Assembly (NCBI GenBank): GCA_964598025.1
Contig: CAZRAU010000007.1
Coordinates: 1 to 64,000, forward strand
Origin: JALGWN01 sp964598025
GTDB lineage: Bacteria; Arandabacterota; Arandabacteria; Arandabacterales; Arandabacteraceae
DNA: 64,000 nucleotides
Direction of reading: 5' to 3'
The position numbers and the translations under genes were made by a program. Of the stretch, positions 17,157-25,721 are shown piece by piece. A model generated the notes under the pieces. It did not search any database and was not told where the DNA came from. It saw only the letters and a program-made list of their open reading frames with translations. The stretch's first letter is position 1; the number at the start of each line of letters is the position of its first letter.

Positions 17157-17557
17157 TTTTCCTCCGCAAGCTCTATGAGGACGTCGCATACCGCTTTGGG
17201 GCTCACGAACGCGATGCGGTCCCCGAATGCTCCATCACGGGGCTTCCGGTCGATCAAATCCGCTCCCTGCCCGCTCAGGAAGGCGAGCCACCCCTCTATG
17301 TCATCAACCTTGAAACAAATATGGTGCAGGGCATTGCCGCCTTTGGATACAAACCTGTATACCGGGCTCTCCTCATCGGTGGGCGCGATCAACTCCAGGG
17401 TCGTCCCGCCGCAATCGAAGACTGCGACTTCTATTCTATTGGCTTCCACACGTTTCCTGCTGCTGCACTCAAGACCCAGAAGCCTCTCGAATTTCTCGAT
17501 GCACGCGTCGAGATCCTTGACGGCTATCCCGATGTGCTCGACACCTTCGATTTTCAT
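17153..17557 (-). CDS. mce: Methylmalonyl-CoA epimerase
   Basis: 134 residues, a VOC-fold metalloenzyme that interconverts (R)- and (S)-methylmalonyl-CoA. The metal-ligand pattern is visible: 'VEHIGIAVKDLDACIEKFERLLGL' (first His), 'TTLELIAPTDEESPVYRFV' (Glu), 'ALHHICFKVDDIEGWLAFLSGQG' (second His), and the end 'FVSPKAVCDVLIELAE' (last Glu). It overlaps the mutase gene by four bases upstream and the lipoprotein gene downstream, so it is tightly coupled in the propionate operon. Confidence 0.93.
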   Translation of the reverse strand: MKIEGVEHIGIAVKDLDACIEKFERLLGLECSSRKRVEANRIEVAVFDCGGTTLELIAPTDEESPVYRFVSKGGNALHHICFKVDDIEGWLAFLSGQGADLIDRKPRDGAFGDRIAFVSPKAVCDVLIELAEEK

Positions 17558-19227
17558 GATACACCTGCCTCTTCAAAAGTACCATAGACCCGTCTCAGCA
17601 CATCGCACATCTCCCCGATGGTCGCCATGTCACGGGCCGCTTCGATCATCAAAGGCAGCAAGTTGTCCCCACCTACGGCGGCCGCCTCAAGGGCCGCGAG
17701 CCGCTTGCCGACGGCGACAGTTGACCTGGCCTGCTTCAAGGCCGCCAGGCGCCGTTTCTGGTCAGCCTCTATCGCCGGGTCGATCCTCAGGATCGGGATC
17801 TTCCTTTCCTCGCCGGTGAAGCGGTTGACCCCTACCACGGTCCGCTCGCCGCGCTCGACCTCCTGCTGGTGCCTGTAGGCGCTCTTCTCGATCTCGCCCT
17901 TGATGAATCCTCTTTCGATGGCTTCTATCACACCGCCCATGGAGGCTATGCTCTCCAGGTATTCCCGGGCCCGCCGCTCGATCTCGTCGGTCAGGTACTC
18001 GAGATAATAAGACCCCCCAAGGGGATCGACGGTCCGGGTAACACCGCTTTCATGGGCCACGATCTGCTGGGTCCTCAGGGCGACCCTTACGGCTTCTTCG
18101 GTGGGAAGCGAAAGAGCCTCGTCGAAGCTGTTGGTATGAAGTGATTGGGTCCCGCCCAGTACGGCCGCCAGGGCCTGAAGCGTTACCCTTACAATGTTGT
18201 TCAGGGGCTGCTGGGCCGTCAAGGTGGAGCCGGCGGTCTGGGTGTGGAAGCGGAGCATCCAGGACTTTTCATTCTCGGCCCCGAAGCGGTTTTTGATAAG
18301 GTCCGCCCACAGCCTGCGTGCGGCCCGGTACTTCGCGATCTCCTCCAGGAGATCACTGTGCGCATTGAAGAAGAAAGACATCCTGGGAGCGAAATCATCG
18401 ACTCGAAGGCCGGCTTTGACGGCTTCCTCCACATAGGTGATGCCGTTGGCCAAGGTGAATGCGACTTCCTGAACGGCGGTGGAGCCCGCCTCCCGTATAT
18501 GGTAGCCGCTTACCGAGATGGTGTTCCATCTGGGCATTTCACGGCTGCAGAAAGAGAAGATGTCGGTGGCGAGCTTAAGCGACGGCCCGGGCGGGAAGAT
18601 ATAGGTGCCCCGGGCAACATACTCCTTGAGAACGTCGTTCTGGACCGTGCCCGCGAGTATCTTCCTCGGCACGCCCCGCGCCTCCGCCACCACGATGAAC
18701 ATCGCCAGCAGGATGGGAGCCGTGGAGTTTATGGTCATGGAGGTGCTGACCTTATCGAGCGGTAAGCCCTCGAAGAGCCTCTCGAGGTCTTCCGCTGAGT
18801 CGATGGCGACGCCCGCTCTCCCGACCTCGCCCTCGCATATGGGGTGGTCCGAATCGTATCCCATCTGGGTGGGCAGGTCGAATGCCACGGAGAGACCTGT
18901 CTGTCCTTTGTCCAGAAGGTAACGGAAGCGCTCGTTGGTTTGCTCGCAGGAGCCGAAACCGGCATACTGCCTGAAGGTCCAGAGCCGTCCGCGGTACATG
19001 TCGGGGTAGACACCCCTTGTGAACGGAAACTCGCCCGGGAAGCCTATGTTTTCAAGGTATGCCTGCTCCTGAGCCGCCTGCGGGACATAGAGTGTATCGA
19101 CAGGCAGGCCTGAAGTCGTATAGTGCTCCCCGGTTTCGGGATGCTGCTTGAGATGGCTTGATAGCGTTTCGGATTCCCAACGGGACCTGGCCTCAGGGAG
19201 TCCGGGGTTTCGGTGCTTGTCTTTCAT
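17554..19227 (-). CDS. mcmA: Methylmalonyl-CoA mutase, large (catalytic) subunit
   Basis: 557 residues, matching the stand-alone catalytic subunit of the two-gene mutase type: the B12-binding domain is absent and must be encoded elsewhere. Marks: 'FPFTRGVYPDMYRGRLWTFRQYAGFG' near 70, 'LLDKGQTGLSVAFDLPTQMGYDSDHP' near 110, 'MTINSTAPILLAMFIVVAEARGV', 'WNTISVSGYHIREAGSTAVQEVAFTLANGI' near 235, 'RFHTQTAGSTLTAQQPLNNIVRVTLQALAAVLGGTQSLHTNSFDEAL' near 325. It converts methylmalonyl-CoA to succinyl-CoA or the reverse. It has a four-base overlap with mce. No small subunit, meaB or B12 gene is nearby. Confidence 0.95.
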   Translation of the reverse strand: MKDKHRNPGLPEARSRWESETLSSHLKQHPETGEHYTTSGLPVDTLYVPQAAQEQAYLENIGFPGEFPFTRGVYPDMYRGRLWTFRQYAGFGSCEQTNERFRYLLDKGQTGLSVAFDLPTQMGYDSDHPICEGEVGRAGVAIDSAEDLERLFEGLPLDKVSTSMTINSTAPILLAMFIVVAEARGVPRKILAGTVQNDVLKEYVARGTYIFPPGPSLKLATDIFSFCSREMPRWNTISVSGYHIREAGSTAVQEVAFTLANGITYVEEAVKAGLRVDDFAPRMSFFFNAHSDLLEEIAKYRAARRLWADLIKNRFGAENEKSWMLRFHTQTAGSTLTAQQPLNNIVRVTLQALAAVLGGTQSLHTNSFDEALSLPTEEAVRVALRTQQIVAHESGVTRTVDPLGGSYYLEYLTDEIERRAREYLESIASMGGVIEAIERGFIKGEIEKSAYRHQQEVERGERTVVGVNRFTGEERKIPILRIDPAIEADQKRRLAALKQARSTVAVGKRLAALEAAAVGGDNLLPLMIEAARDMATIGEMCDVLRRVYGTFEEAGVS

Positions 19228-19239
19228 ATGGCGCTCGGA

Positions 19240-19749
19240 TCAAGTGCGGTCTACGACGAGAAGGGTCTGCTGGGATTCGACCACGTCGCCCGCCTTGACC
19301 AGTATCTTCTTCACCACGCCGCCACCCAGCGTTGAGATCTCGTTCTGCATCTTCATGGCTTCGACTATTACGACGGGGCTCCCCGGGGGGATCTCCTGGC
19401 CGGTCTCCACCTCAAGAGCGACCACCACGCCCGGCATCGGGGCCTTCACCTCTTCGATGCCTGTCTCCGCGGCCCGAGCCGCCTGGCCCACACCCCGGTG
19501 CTGGAGCTCGTCGGCGATCTCGATCTCGAACTCTTCGCCGCCGGTGGAGATGATCATTTTCCTGCCGGTGTTTGTGATCACGACCTCATAGCATTTCTTG
19601 TCCACTATGAGCGACATGACGCTGGGTCCGTCGACGAGCCTCGCGTCGGCCACGAATACCTTGCCCTCTATGTCGCAGAAATAGGTGGACCCCTCTTTCC
19701 GGATCTCAACCCGCTTCTCGCCGTCTTTTAGCTTCGCGTAGTATATCAT
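19240..19749 (-). CDS. Biotin carboxyl carrier protein subunit
   Basis: 169 residues. The C-terminal 70 residues are a biotinyl domain with the biotin-accepting lysine in 'EAMKMQNEI' (near residue 131), preceded by 'VKAPMPGVVVALEVETGQEI' and followed by 'VVKKILVKAGDVVESQQTLLVV'. The N-terminal 90 residues ('MIYYAKLKDGEKRVEIRKEG', 'VEIEIADEL'-like strands) match the beta-rich region found in propionyl-CoA carboxylase BCCP proteins. It lies between the mutase gene and the biotin carboxylase gene, so it carries carboxyl-biotin between the carboxylase and carboxyltransferase of the same operon. Confidence 0.92.
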   Translation of the reverse strand: MIYYAKLKDGEKRVEIRKEGSTYFCDIEGKVFVADARLVDGPSVMSLIVDKKCYEVVITNTGRKMIISTGGEEFEIEIADELQHRGVGQAARAAETGIEEVKAPMPGVVVALEVETGQEIPPGSPVVIVEAMKMQNEISTLGGGVVKKILVKAGDVVESQQTLLVVDRT

Positions 19750-19756
19750 AGTCCCT

Positions 19757-19849
19757 GTAGCGTCGGGGTTCCACGCCCGACGTTGGCTGCCTCGCGGGTC
19801 CTCGCGCTGCGGACCACGGCATTCGTCCTCACGGCAGTGAGGACGCTAC
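19757..19849. repeat. REP-like hairpin elements inside the propionate operon
   Basis: A G-rich-type element (plus orientation, 19757-19782) and a CGTCCTCAC-type element (minus orientation, 19824-19849; the loop has one changed base) lie in the 172-base gap between the biotin carboxylase and BCCP genes. They could attenuate or stabilise the polycistronic message. Confidence 0.75.
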
Positions 19850-19921
19850 CATGTCCGGGCGGCGGGAGGACCTCCCTCCGCGCCACCCGCTCGGCTTCTC
19901 TGTTCCGGGTGGCGTTTGCCA

Positions 19922-21598
19922 TCATCCGCCTATGCCTTCTTTGCGGCTCACGCTTCTCCACCGGCTCGCCTGCTCCCCCTGAGGCCGTGCCCTGGGTGTT
20001 CTGTTCTCCAGCGCGCTTATCGAGGCAGCGATCACGGCAACGTGGGGAGGCACCCTTCGGTGGGCTCTAGTTGCACCGCCCATGTAGTGTCTGTCGATGT
20101 AAGACGTATCGAAATCGCCCGAGCCGAAGTGCGGGTCTCTCATTACCCACATGTGAAAGGGAATGGTCGTTTCTATGCCCTCGATTATGTATTCGCCGAG
20201 AGCCCTGCTCATCCGCGCTATTGCCGCATCGCGGTCGGCTCCCCAGGTTATGACCTTGGCGATGAGGGGATCGTAATACACCGGGACGTCATACCCTCGG
20301 TAAACATAGTTTTCGACACGCACCCATGGCCCTTCCGGGTTCTTGAGCCGGGTGATCCTGCCCAGTGAAGGGAGGAAGTTGTTCTTAGGGTCTTCGGCAT
20401 AGATCCTGCACTCGATCGCCGCACCCTGCGGCCTTATGTCCTCCTGCGAATACTCCAGCGGAAAGCCCGAAGCGATCTTTATCTGCTGTTTGACAAGGTC
20501 GATCCCGGTCACAGACTCGGTCACCGGATGCTCCACCTGGAGCCGCGTGTTGACCTCCAGGAAATAGAAGGCCCCGGACCGGTCCAGGATGAATTCCACC
20601 GTACCGGCGTTACGGTAGCCCGCCGCCTCGGCGGCCCGGACGGCGGTCTCGCCTATGCGGACGCGCGCGACGTCGTCGATGGCGGGAGAGGGGGTTTCTT
20701 CGATGAGTTTCTGATAGCGTCGCTGTATCGAGCACTCCCGCTCGCCGAGATAAATGGTCTTGCCGAAGTTGTCGGCGAGGATCTGGACTTCTATGTGCCT
20801 GGGTTGTTCTATGTACTTCTCGAGGAAGATCTCAGGGTTCCCGAAGTATGACTTGGCCTCACCCGTCGCGGCCCGGAAGGCCTTGCGCATCTCGGTAGGA
20901 TCGCCGACTATCCTCATCCCCTTGCCCCCGCCTCCAGCCGACGCCTTTATCATCACCGGATAGCCTATCTCCGATGCCACCTCCTCGGCATCGGCGGCAC
21001 TGGTCACGGGCTCGGGCGGCCCGGGGATGACCGGCACGCCGGAGGCGGCCATGATCTTCTTGGCCTCGGTCTTAAAGCCCATGGTCTTTATCGAGGTGGA
21101 GGAGGGCCCGATGAATACGATGCCGGCCTCTTGGCAAGCGGACGCGAACTCGTAGCTTTCAGCCAGAAAACCGTAGCCGGGGTGTATCGCGTCGCAACCG
21201 GTCTGGCGCGCCACCTCCAATATTCTGGGGATATTGAGATAGCTCTCGGCCGCCGGGGGCGGTCCTATGAGGTGGGCTTCGTCGGCGTAACGTAAGTGCC
21301 AGGAAAGCCTGTCGGCCTCGCTGTAGACGGCCACGGATGCGATCCCCATTTCGCTCAAGGCCCGGAATATCCGGATGGCGATCTCGCCCCGGTTGGCGAC
21401 CAGGACCTTCTTGAGGAGCTCAGGCGGGACTTCGCCCGCCTTCGGGCCTCGTCGGCCGGGTTTCATCTCAGCTTTGCCCTTGGGCTTCGGCAAGCCTCTG
21501 CCTCGAGGGCGGACCTTCGGCTTCGCGGAGGCGGATCGTCCGGCCCCGCCGCCGGCTTGTTTCTTCACACCTTGCTCCGGTTTCCCTTTCGTTGCCAT
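19922..21598 (-). CDS. accC: Acyl-CoA carboxylase biotin carboxylase subunit (propionyl-CoA type)
   Basis: 558 residues. An ATP-grasp biotin carboxylase starting at about residue 61: 'LLKKVLVANRGEIAIRIFRALSEMGI', 'IHPGYGFLAES', 'MIKASAGGGGKGMRIV' (ATP loop, near 215), 'HIEVQILADNFGKTIYLGERECSIQRR', 'FYFLEVNTRLQVEHPVTE' near 340. The first 60 residues are an unusual Lys/Arg/Pro/Gly/Ala-rich tail absent from AccC/PccA proteins, and the last 45 residues after 'YIDRHYMG' are also atypical. A downstream ATG at 21466 would remove most of the N-terminal tail, but it has no clear ribosome binding site. It works with the BCCP and carboxyltransferase to make methylmalonyl-CoA. Confidence 0.9.
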   Translation of the reverse strand: MATKGKPEQGVKKQAGGGAGRSASAKPKVRPRGRGLPKPKGKAEMKPGRRGPKAGEVPPELLKKVLVANRGEIAIRIFRALSEMGIASVAVYSEADRLSWHLRYADEAHLIGPPPAAESYLNIPRILEVARQTGCDAIHPGYGFLAESYEFASACQEAGIVFIGPSSTSIKTMGFKTEAKKIMAASGVPVIPGPPEPVTSAADAEEVASEIGYPVMIKASAGGGGKGMRIVGDPTEMRKAFRAATGEAKSYFGNPEIFLEKYIEQPRHIEVQILADNFGKTIYLGERECSIQRRYQKLIEETPSPAIDDVARVRIGETAVRAAEAAGYRNAGTVEFILDRSGAFYFLEVNTRLQVEHPVTESVTGIDLVKQQIKIASGFPLEYSQEDIRPQGAAIECRIYAEDPKNNFLPSLGRITRLKNPEGPWVRVENYVYRGYDVPVYYDPLIAKVITWGADRDAAIARMSRALGEYIIEGIETTIPFHMWVMRDPHFGSGDFDTSYIDRHYMGGATRAHRRVPPHVAVIAASISALENRTPRARPQGEQASRWRSVSRKEGIGG

Positions 21599-21622
21599 TC
21601 GGCTTCCGGTTTCAACGCCTAA

Positions 21623-23188
21623 TCACAGCGGGATGTTGCCGTGCTTCTTGGGCGGGAGCTTCTGCCGCTTCTCCAGAAGCATCTCCAGGGCTTTTATGAG
21701 ACAAGGCCTCGTGGTCGCGGGCTCTATGACGTCGTCCAGATAGGCCAGCCCGGCAGCTATGTAGGGGTTTGCAAACTTGGCCTCGTAGTCCTCGATGAAT
21801 TTCCTGCGCATCGCCTCGGGGTCTTCGGCCTGGCTTATCTCCTTACGATAGATGATGTTGACGGCGCCCTCGGGTCCCATGACCGCCAGCTCCGCCGTGG
21901 GCCAAGCCACATTGTAGTCGCCTCTTATATGCCTGGACGACATGACATCGTACGCCCCGCCGTAGGCCTTCCTCGTGATCACCGTGAGCTTGGGGACCGT
22001 CGCTTCACAGTATGCGTAGAGGAGCTTGGCCCCGTGTTTTATGATGCCGCCGTATTCCTGTTCCGTGCCCGGCAGGAAGCCGGGAACGTCCTCGAAAGTC
22101 ACGAGCGGTATGTTGAAAGCATCGCAGAAGCGTACGAATCTTGCGCCCTTTATGGATGAGGCTATATCCAGGGTGCCGGCAAGTACCTTGGGTTGCTGTG
22201 CCACGATGCCGACCGGGATGCCCCCGAGGCGCGCGAACCCCACTATTATGTTGCGCGCGTACTGCTCGTGGACCTCGAAGAAATCGCCCTCGTCCACCAC
22301 GAGCCTAATCACCTCAAGTATGTCATAGGGTTTGGTGGGCGAGTCCGGGATTATCTCGTTGAGTCTGTCCTCCATGCGGTCGGGCGGGTCCGTGGTATCT
22401 CGCCTGGGAGGATCGTCCAGGTTGTTCTGGGGCAGGAAACCCAGGAGCTTCTTGATGCGTGCGAAGCACTCGTACTCGTCCTCGCACATGAAATGCGCGA
22501 CCCCGCTCTTGGATGCGTGCGTGAGGGCCCCCCCGAGCTCCTCGAAGGTAACGTCCTCACCGGTCACGGACTTGATCACGTTGGGGCCGGTTATGAACAT
22601 GTGGCTGGTGTGCTGGACCATGAGTATGAAATCCGTGATGGCGGGCGAATAGACCGCGCCTCCTGCGCAAGGTCCCAGAATGGCCGATATCTGGGGTACC
22701 ACCCCCGAGGCCAGCGTGTTCCTCAGGAAAACGTCCGCATAACCGCCGAGACTTGCCACACCTTCCTGGATGCGAGCCCCGCCCGAGTCGTTAAGGCCTA
22801 TTATCGGGGCCCCGTTTTCCATGGCAAGATCCATCACGCGACAGATCTTGACCGCATTCATCTCACCCATCGTGCCGCCGAAAATCGTGAAGTCCTGGGC
22901 GAATATGAAGACCCGTCTTCCATCCACGGTTCCGTGGCCTGCCACCACCCCGTCGCCGACGACCTTCCGCTTGGGCATCCCGAAGTCCTGACACCTGTGG
23001 GTCACGAAGACGCCGATCTCCTGAAAGCTCCCGTCGTCCAGGAGCAGGTCGATCCTCTCGCGTGCCGTGAGTTTGCCGGCCTCGTGGAGTTTCTCGATGC
23101 GCTCCTTGCCGCCCCCCAGGACGACCTTATCCTTGCGCTTCTTAAGATCCTCGATTCGATCCCTGGTCTCTTTCGCCACGTCGATCAC
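21623..23188 (-). CDS. pccB: Propionyl-CoA carboxylase beta subunit (carboxyltransferase)
   Basis: 521 residues from a GTG start. Both crotonase-fold halves are present: 'GGGKERIEKLHEAGKLTARERIDLLLD', 'FAQDFTIFGGTMGEMNAVKICRVMDLAMENGAPIIGLNDSGGARIQEG', 'GPCAGGAVYSPAITDFI' in the first half, and 'GIVAQQPKVLAGTLDIASSIKGARFVRFCDAFNIPLVTFEDVPGFLPGTEQE' and 'AYGGAYDVMSS' in the second. The length and sequence fit PccB rather than AccD. It is the first gene of the leftward propionate operon (pccB, accC, BCCP, mcmA, mce, lipoprotein). A sodium-pumping decarboxylase role for the same subunit is possible but no membrane partner is seen. Confidence 0.93.
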   Translation of the reverse strand: MIDVAKETRDRIEDLKKRKDKVVLGGGKERIEKLHEAGKLTARERIDLLLDDGSFQEIGVFVTHRCQDFGMPKRKVVGDGVVAGHGTVDGRRVFIFAQDFTIFGGTMGEMNAVKICRVMDLAMENGAPIIGLNDSGGARIQEGVASLGGYADVFLRNTLASGVVPQISAILGPCAGGAVYSPAITDFILMVQHTSHMFITGPNVIKSVTGEDVTFEELGGALTHASKSGVAHFMCEDEYECFARIKKLLGFLPQNNLDDPPRRDTTDPPDRMEDRLNEIIPDSPTKPYDILEVIRLVVDEGDFFEVHEQYARNIIVGFARLGGIPVGIVAQQPKVLAGTLDIASSIKGARFVRFCDAFNIPLVTFEDVPGFLPGTEQEYGGIIKHGAKLLYAYCEATVPKLTVITRKAYGGAYDVMSSRHIRGDYNVAWPTAELAVMGPEGAVNIIYRKEISQAEDPEAMRRKFIEDYEAKFANPYIAAGLAYLDDVIEPATTRPCLIKALEMLLEKRQKLPPKKHGNIPL

Positions 23189-23347
23189 CTACCGTTATAG
23201 GCTTGTTCAGACAGAGACACGCCGCAATCCGGTGACTTCGCGTGCTCTCGCTATTTGCTGCAGAGCTTAGAAGGCATAATCGTCCCTATTTTAGAGGTGC
23301 GAAGGTCGGATCGTCAATTGCTTTCTGGCTCCCGGCCGCCGAAGGGT

Positions 23348-23376
23348 TTGACAACGTCCCCGCGGTATGTTAAAAA
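23348..23376 (+). promoter_or_regulatory. Putative sigma-70 promoter for the dehydrogenase-butyrate kinase operon
   Basis: A perfect TTGACA is followed after 17 bases by TAAAAA, 29 bases before the start at 23405, which has a GGGAAGGGAG ribosome binding site. Confidence 0.55.
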
Positions 23377-23404
23377 GACCTGAGCCCAACCGGGAAGGGA
23401 GAGT

Positions 23405-24502
23405 ATGAGCACGGATTCCATATTCGATCTCATGGATGAGCACGGCCATGAGGAGCTGCTTCTGTGTTTTGACAGGACCACCGATCTCAAGGCCATAATA
23501 GCCATTCACGATACCACCCTGGGTCCCGCCATGGGCGGCACGCGGATGTGGGACTACGCGACCGAGGACGAGGCCGTGAAGGATGCCCTCAGGCTCTCCA
23601 GGAGCATGACCTATCAGGCTGCCGTGGCCGACTGCGATACCGGTGGGGGAAAAGCGGTACTCTGGGGCAATCCTCTCCGGCATAAGAGCGAGGCCTACTT
23701 CCGCGCCTTCGGACGCTTCGTGGAAGGTCTGATGGGCCGGTTTGTGACCTACGGCGACCTGGGCACGGATGAGAAGGACTTGAGATACATCCAGCGTGAG
23801 ACCAAACAGGTGGCTCCCTTTGTGGCAAGCGCGGGAGGGTATACGGACGGGGCCAAAGTCACGGCCTATGGTGTCTTCTGGGGCATGAAAGCATGCTGCA
23901 AGGCTGTTTACGGCGTCTCTTCGCTTAAGGGCAGATGCGTGGTCATCCAGGGCACCGGCGAGGTGGGGACTCATCTGGCAAGATATCTTCACGGTGAGGG
24001 AGCGACGCTCATCATAAGCGACATTGTCTATGACGCCATGAAACGCGTCCAGGATGAGATCCCTGCGGCGGAAATAGTGCATCCCGACAAGGTGTTCGGT
24101 TGCCACTGCGACATCTTCTCCCCCTGCGCGCTCGGGGGTATCATAGACTACAAGACCCTGGACAAACTCCGGTGCAAGATCATTGCCGGTGGTGCGTACA
24201 ACGTGCTCGAATCCGATGTGCTGGGAGACCTCCTTCACAAGAAGGGGATTCTCTATGCTCCGGATTTCGTCTTGAGCGCGGGCGAGCTCTTCCAGAGTGC
24301 CGACAGGATGCGGGCCGTATCCCAGGACGAAAGCCTCAAGCGTGCCGAGGGCATCTATGACATGCTGGTGAGGGTCTTCGAACGTGCGAGAAGGGAGAAC
24401 ATCCCGCCCTACCGGGCCGCGAGAAGGATCGCGATTGAGCGTATAGAGAAGGTGGGCAGAGTACGTACGATTCTCACACACCCAAAGGACATTGGGCTGT
24501 AG
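23405..24502 (+). CDS. bcd: Leucine/valine dehydrogenase-like amino acid dehydrogenase
   Basis: 365 residues. The N-terminal Glu/Leu/Phe/Val dehydrogenase domain has 'GPAMGGTRMWDY', then 'LSRSMTYQAAVADCDTGGGKAVLWG' with the catalytic-type Lys in GGGKAV, and 'YGDLGTDEKDL' with the conserved Asp. The NAD domain has 'VVIQGTGEVGTHLARYLHGEGA'. In LeuDH the segment reads MTYK, where that Lys binds the substrate carboxylate; here it is Gln. Leucine dehydrogenase (bcd) next to butyrate kinase is the known order in Bacillus ptb-bcd-buk-bkd operons, which supports branched-chain amino acid catabolism. The ptb and bkd genes are not in the window. Confidence 0.82.
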   Translation: MSTDSIFDLMDEHGHEELLLCFDRTTDLKAIIAIHDTTLGPAMGGTRMWDYATEDEAVKDALRLSRSMTYQAAVADCDTGGGKAVLWGNPLRHKSEAYFRAFGRFVEGLMGRFVTYGDLGTDEKDLRYIQRETKQVAPFVASAGGYTDGAKVTAYGVFWGMKACCKAVYGVSSLKGRCVVIQGTGEVGTHLARYLHGEGATLIISDIVYDAMKRVQDEIPAAEIVHPDKVFGCHCDIFSPCALGGIIDYKTLDKLRCKIIAGGAYNVLESDVLGDLLHKKGILYAPDFVLSAGELFQSADRMRAVSQDESLKRAEGIYDMLVRVFERARRENIPPYRAARRIAIERIEKVGRVRTILTHPKDIGL

Positions 24503-24513
24503 GCGGAGAAGCG

Positions 24514-25704
24514 ATGAGTGCTAAGAAGCAAAGCGGAAGGCGACCGACGCCCACCGTGAGCACGCGGACCGAGGCCCGGAAGCCACGCACCGCAAAGCAA
24601 AAGGCCGCCCGAAAACACTTCAGGATCCTTGCCATCAACCCGGGATCGACATCCACCAAGATCGCCATCTACGATGATGAGCGACCGGTCCTGGCTGATA
24701 CCATACGCCATTCGGAGCTGGACCTCTCGGAGTTCGACGAGGTCTGGGACCAGTATGAATTCCGGAAGCGCATGATCACCGAGACCCTCGGCGAGAAGGG
24801 GATAGCTCTCGCGTCGCTTTCGGCCGTCGTGGGCCGTGGCGGGCTCCTGAGGCCGGTTGTGAGCGGCACTTACAAGGTGAACGAACTCATGATCCAGGAT
24901 GGGCGCGAGGGCTATCAGGGCCAGCATGCGGCGAATCTCGGCCCTGTTCTGGCTTTCGGTATCGCCTGGGATCTGAGGATTCCGGCCTTCATGGTCGATC
25001 CGCCGAGCGTGGATGAATTCGAGCCCCCGGCGCGGCTGTCGGGACACAAGGACATACCCCGGCGGAGCCTGGTGCACGCGCTAAACATAAAGGCGACTGC
25101 AAGGATGGCGGCCAGGGACCTGGGCAAACGGCTCGACCAGATCAACCTCATAGTGGCCCATCTGGGGGGCGGCATATCGGTCTGTCCTTTGAAGAGAGGC
25201 AAGATGGTGGATGCCAACGATGCCAATAGCGGAGGCCCTTTCTCACCCGAGCGTGCGGGAGGTCTGCCCACCATGGGGCTCATAGACTATATCTTCGACA
25301 ACGGCCTGGAGCGTGAGGATGCCAAGCGGGCGCTCATCGGCCGGGCCGGTCTGGTGTCCTATCTCAACACGAATTCAGCCAAGGAAGTTGAGGAAATGGT
25401 GGAGGCGGGAGACCGCGAAGCCCGACTCGTCTATGAAGCGATGGCCTACCAGATCGCCAAGGAGATCGGCGCAATGGCCACCGTGCTCGAAGGCAAGGTC
25501 AACGCGATTATCCTTACCGGCGGGCTCGCTGCGAGCAAGATGATTACCGCGTGGATAAGGGCGCGCGTCAAGCACATAGCCCGGGTGCGGGTCTATCCAG
25601 GCCAGGATGAAATGAAGGCCCTCGTGCTCGGTACGCTCCGGGTGCTTAAGGGTGCGGAGAAGGCCAAGACATATCCGGAATCGGTTGAGACTTTGCTATT
25701 ATAG
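24514..25704 (+). CDS. buk: Butyrate kinase
   Basis: 396 residues, longer than the usual 355 because of an N-terminal tail of about 34 residues rich in Lys, Arg and Thr before the core 'RILAINPGSTSTKIAIYDDE'. The rest is a typical acetokinase-fold butyrate kinase: 'VVGRGGLLRPVVSGTYKVNELMI', 'ANLGPVLAFGIAW', 'FMVDPPSVDEFEPPARLSG', 'IVAHLGGGISVCPLKRGKMVDANDANSGGPFSPERAGGLP', 'IILTGGLAASKMI', and the C-terminal 'VRVYPGQDEMKALVLG'. It makes ATP from butyryl- or branched-acyl phosphate. The ATG at 24514 has GGAG at good spacing, which supports the long form. It starts 11 bases after the dehydrogenase. Confidence 0.93.
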   Translation: MSAKKQSGRRPTPTVSTRTEARKPRTAKQKAARKHFRILAINPGSTSTKIAIYDDERPVLADTIRHSELDLSEFDEVWDQYEFRKRMITETLGEKGIALASLSAVVGRGGLLRPVVSGTYKVNELMIQDGREGYQGQHAANLGPVLAFGIAWDLRIPAFMVDPPSVDEFEPPARLSGHKDIPRRSLVHALNIKATARMAARDLGKRLDQINLIVAHLGGGISVCPLKRGKMVDANDANSGGPFSPERAGGLPTMGLIDYIFDNGLEREDAKRALIGRAGLVSYLNTNSAKEVEEMVEAGDREARLVYEAMAYQIAKEIGAMATVLEGKVNAIILTGGLAASKMITAWIRARVKHIARVRVYPGQDEMKALVLGTLRVLKGAEKAKTYPESVETLLL

Positions 25705-25721
25705 GACCACGGAGGTGAAGC

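Noticed and set aside
22193..23200. A 335-codon plus-strand frame opposite pccB
   Set aside because: Antisense shadow of a complete carboxyltransferase gene.
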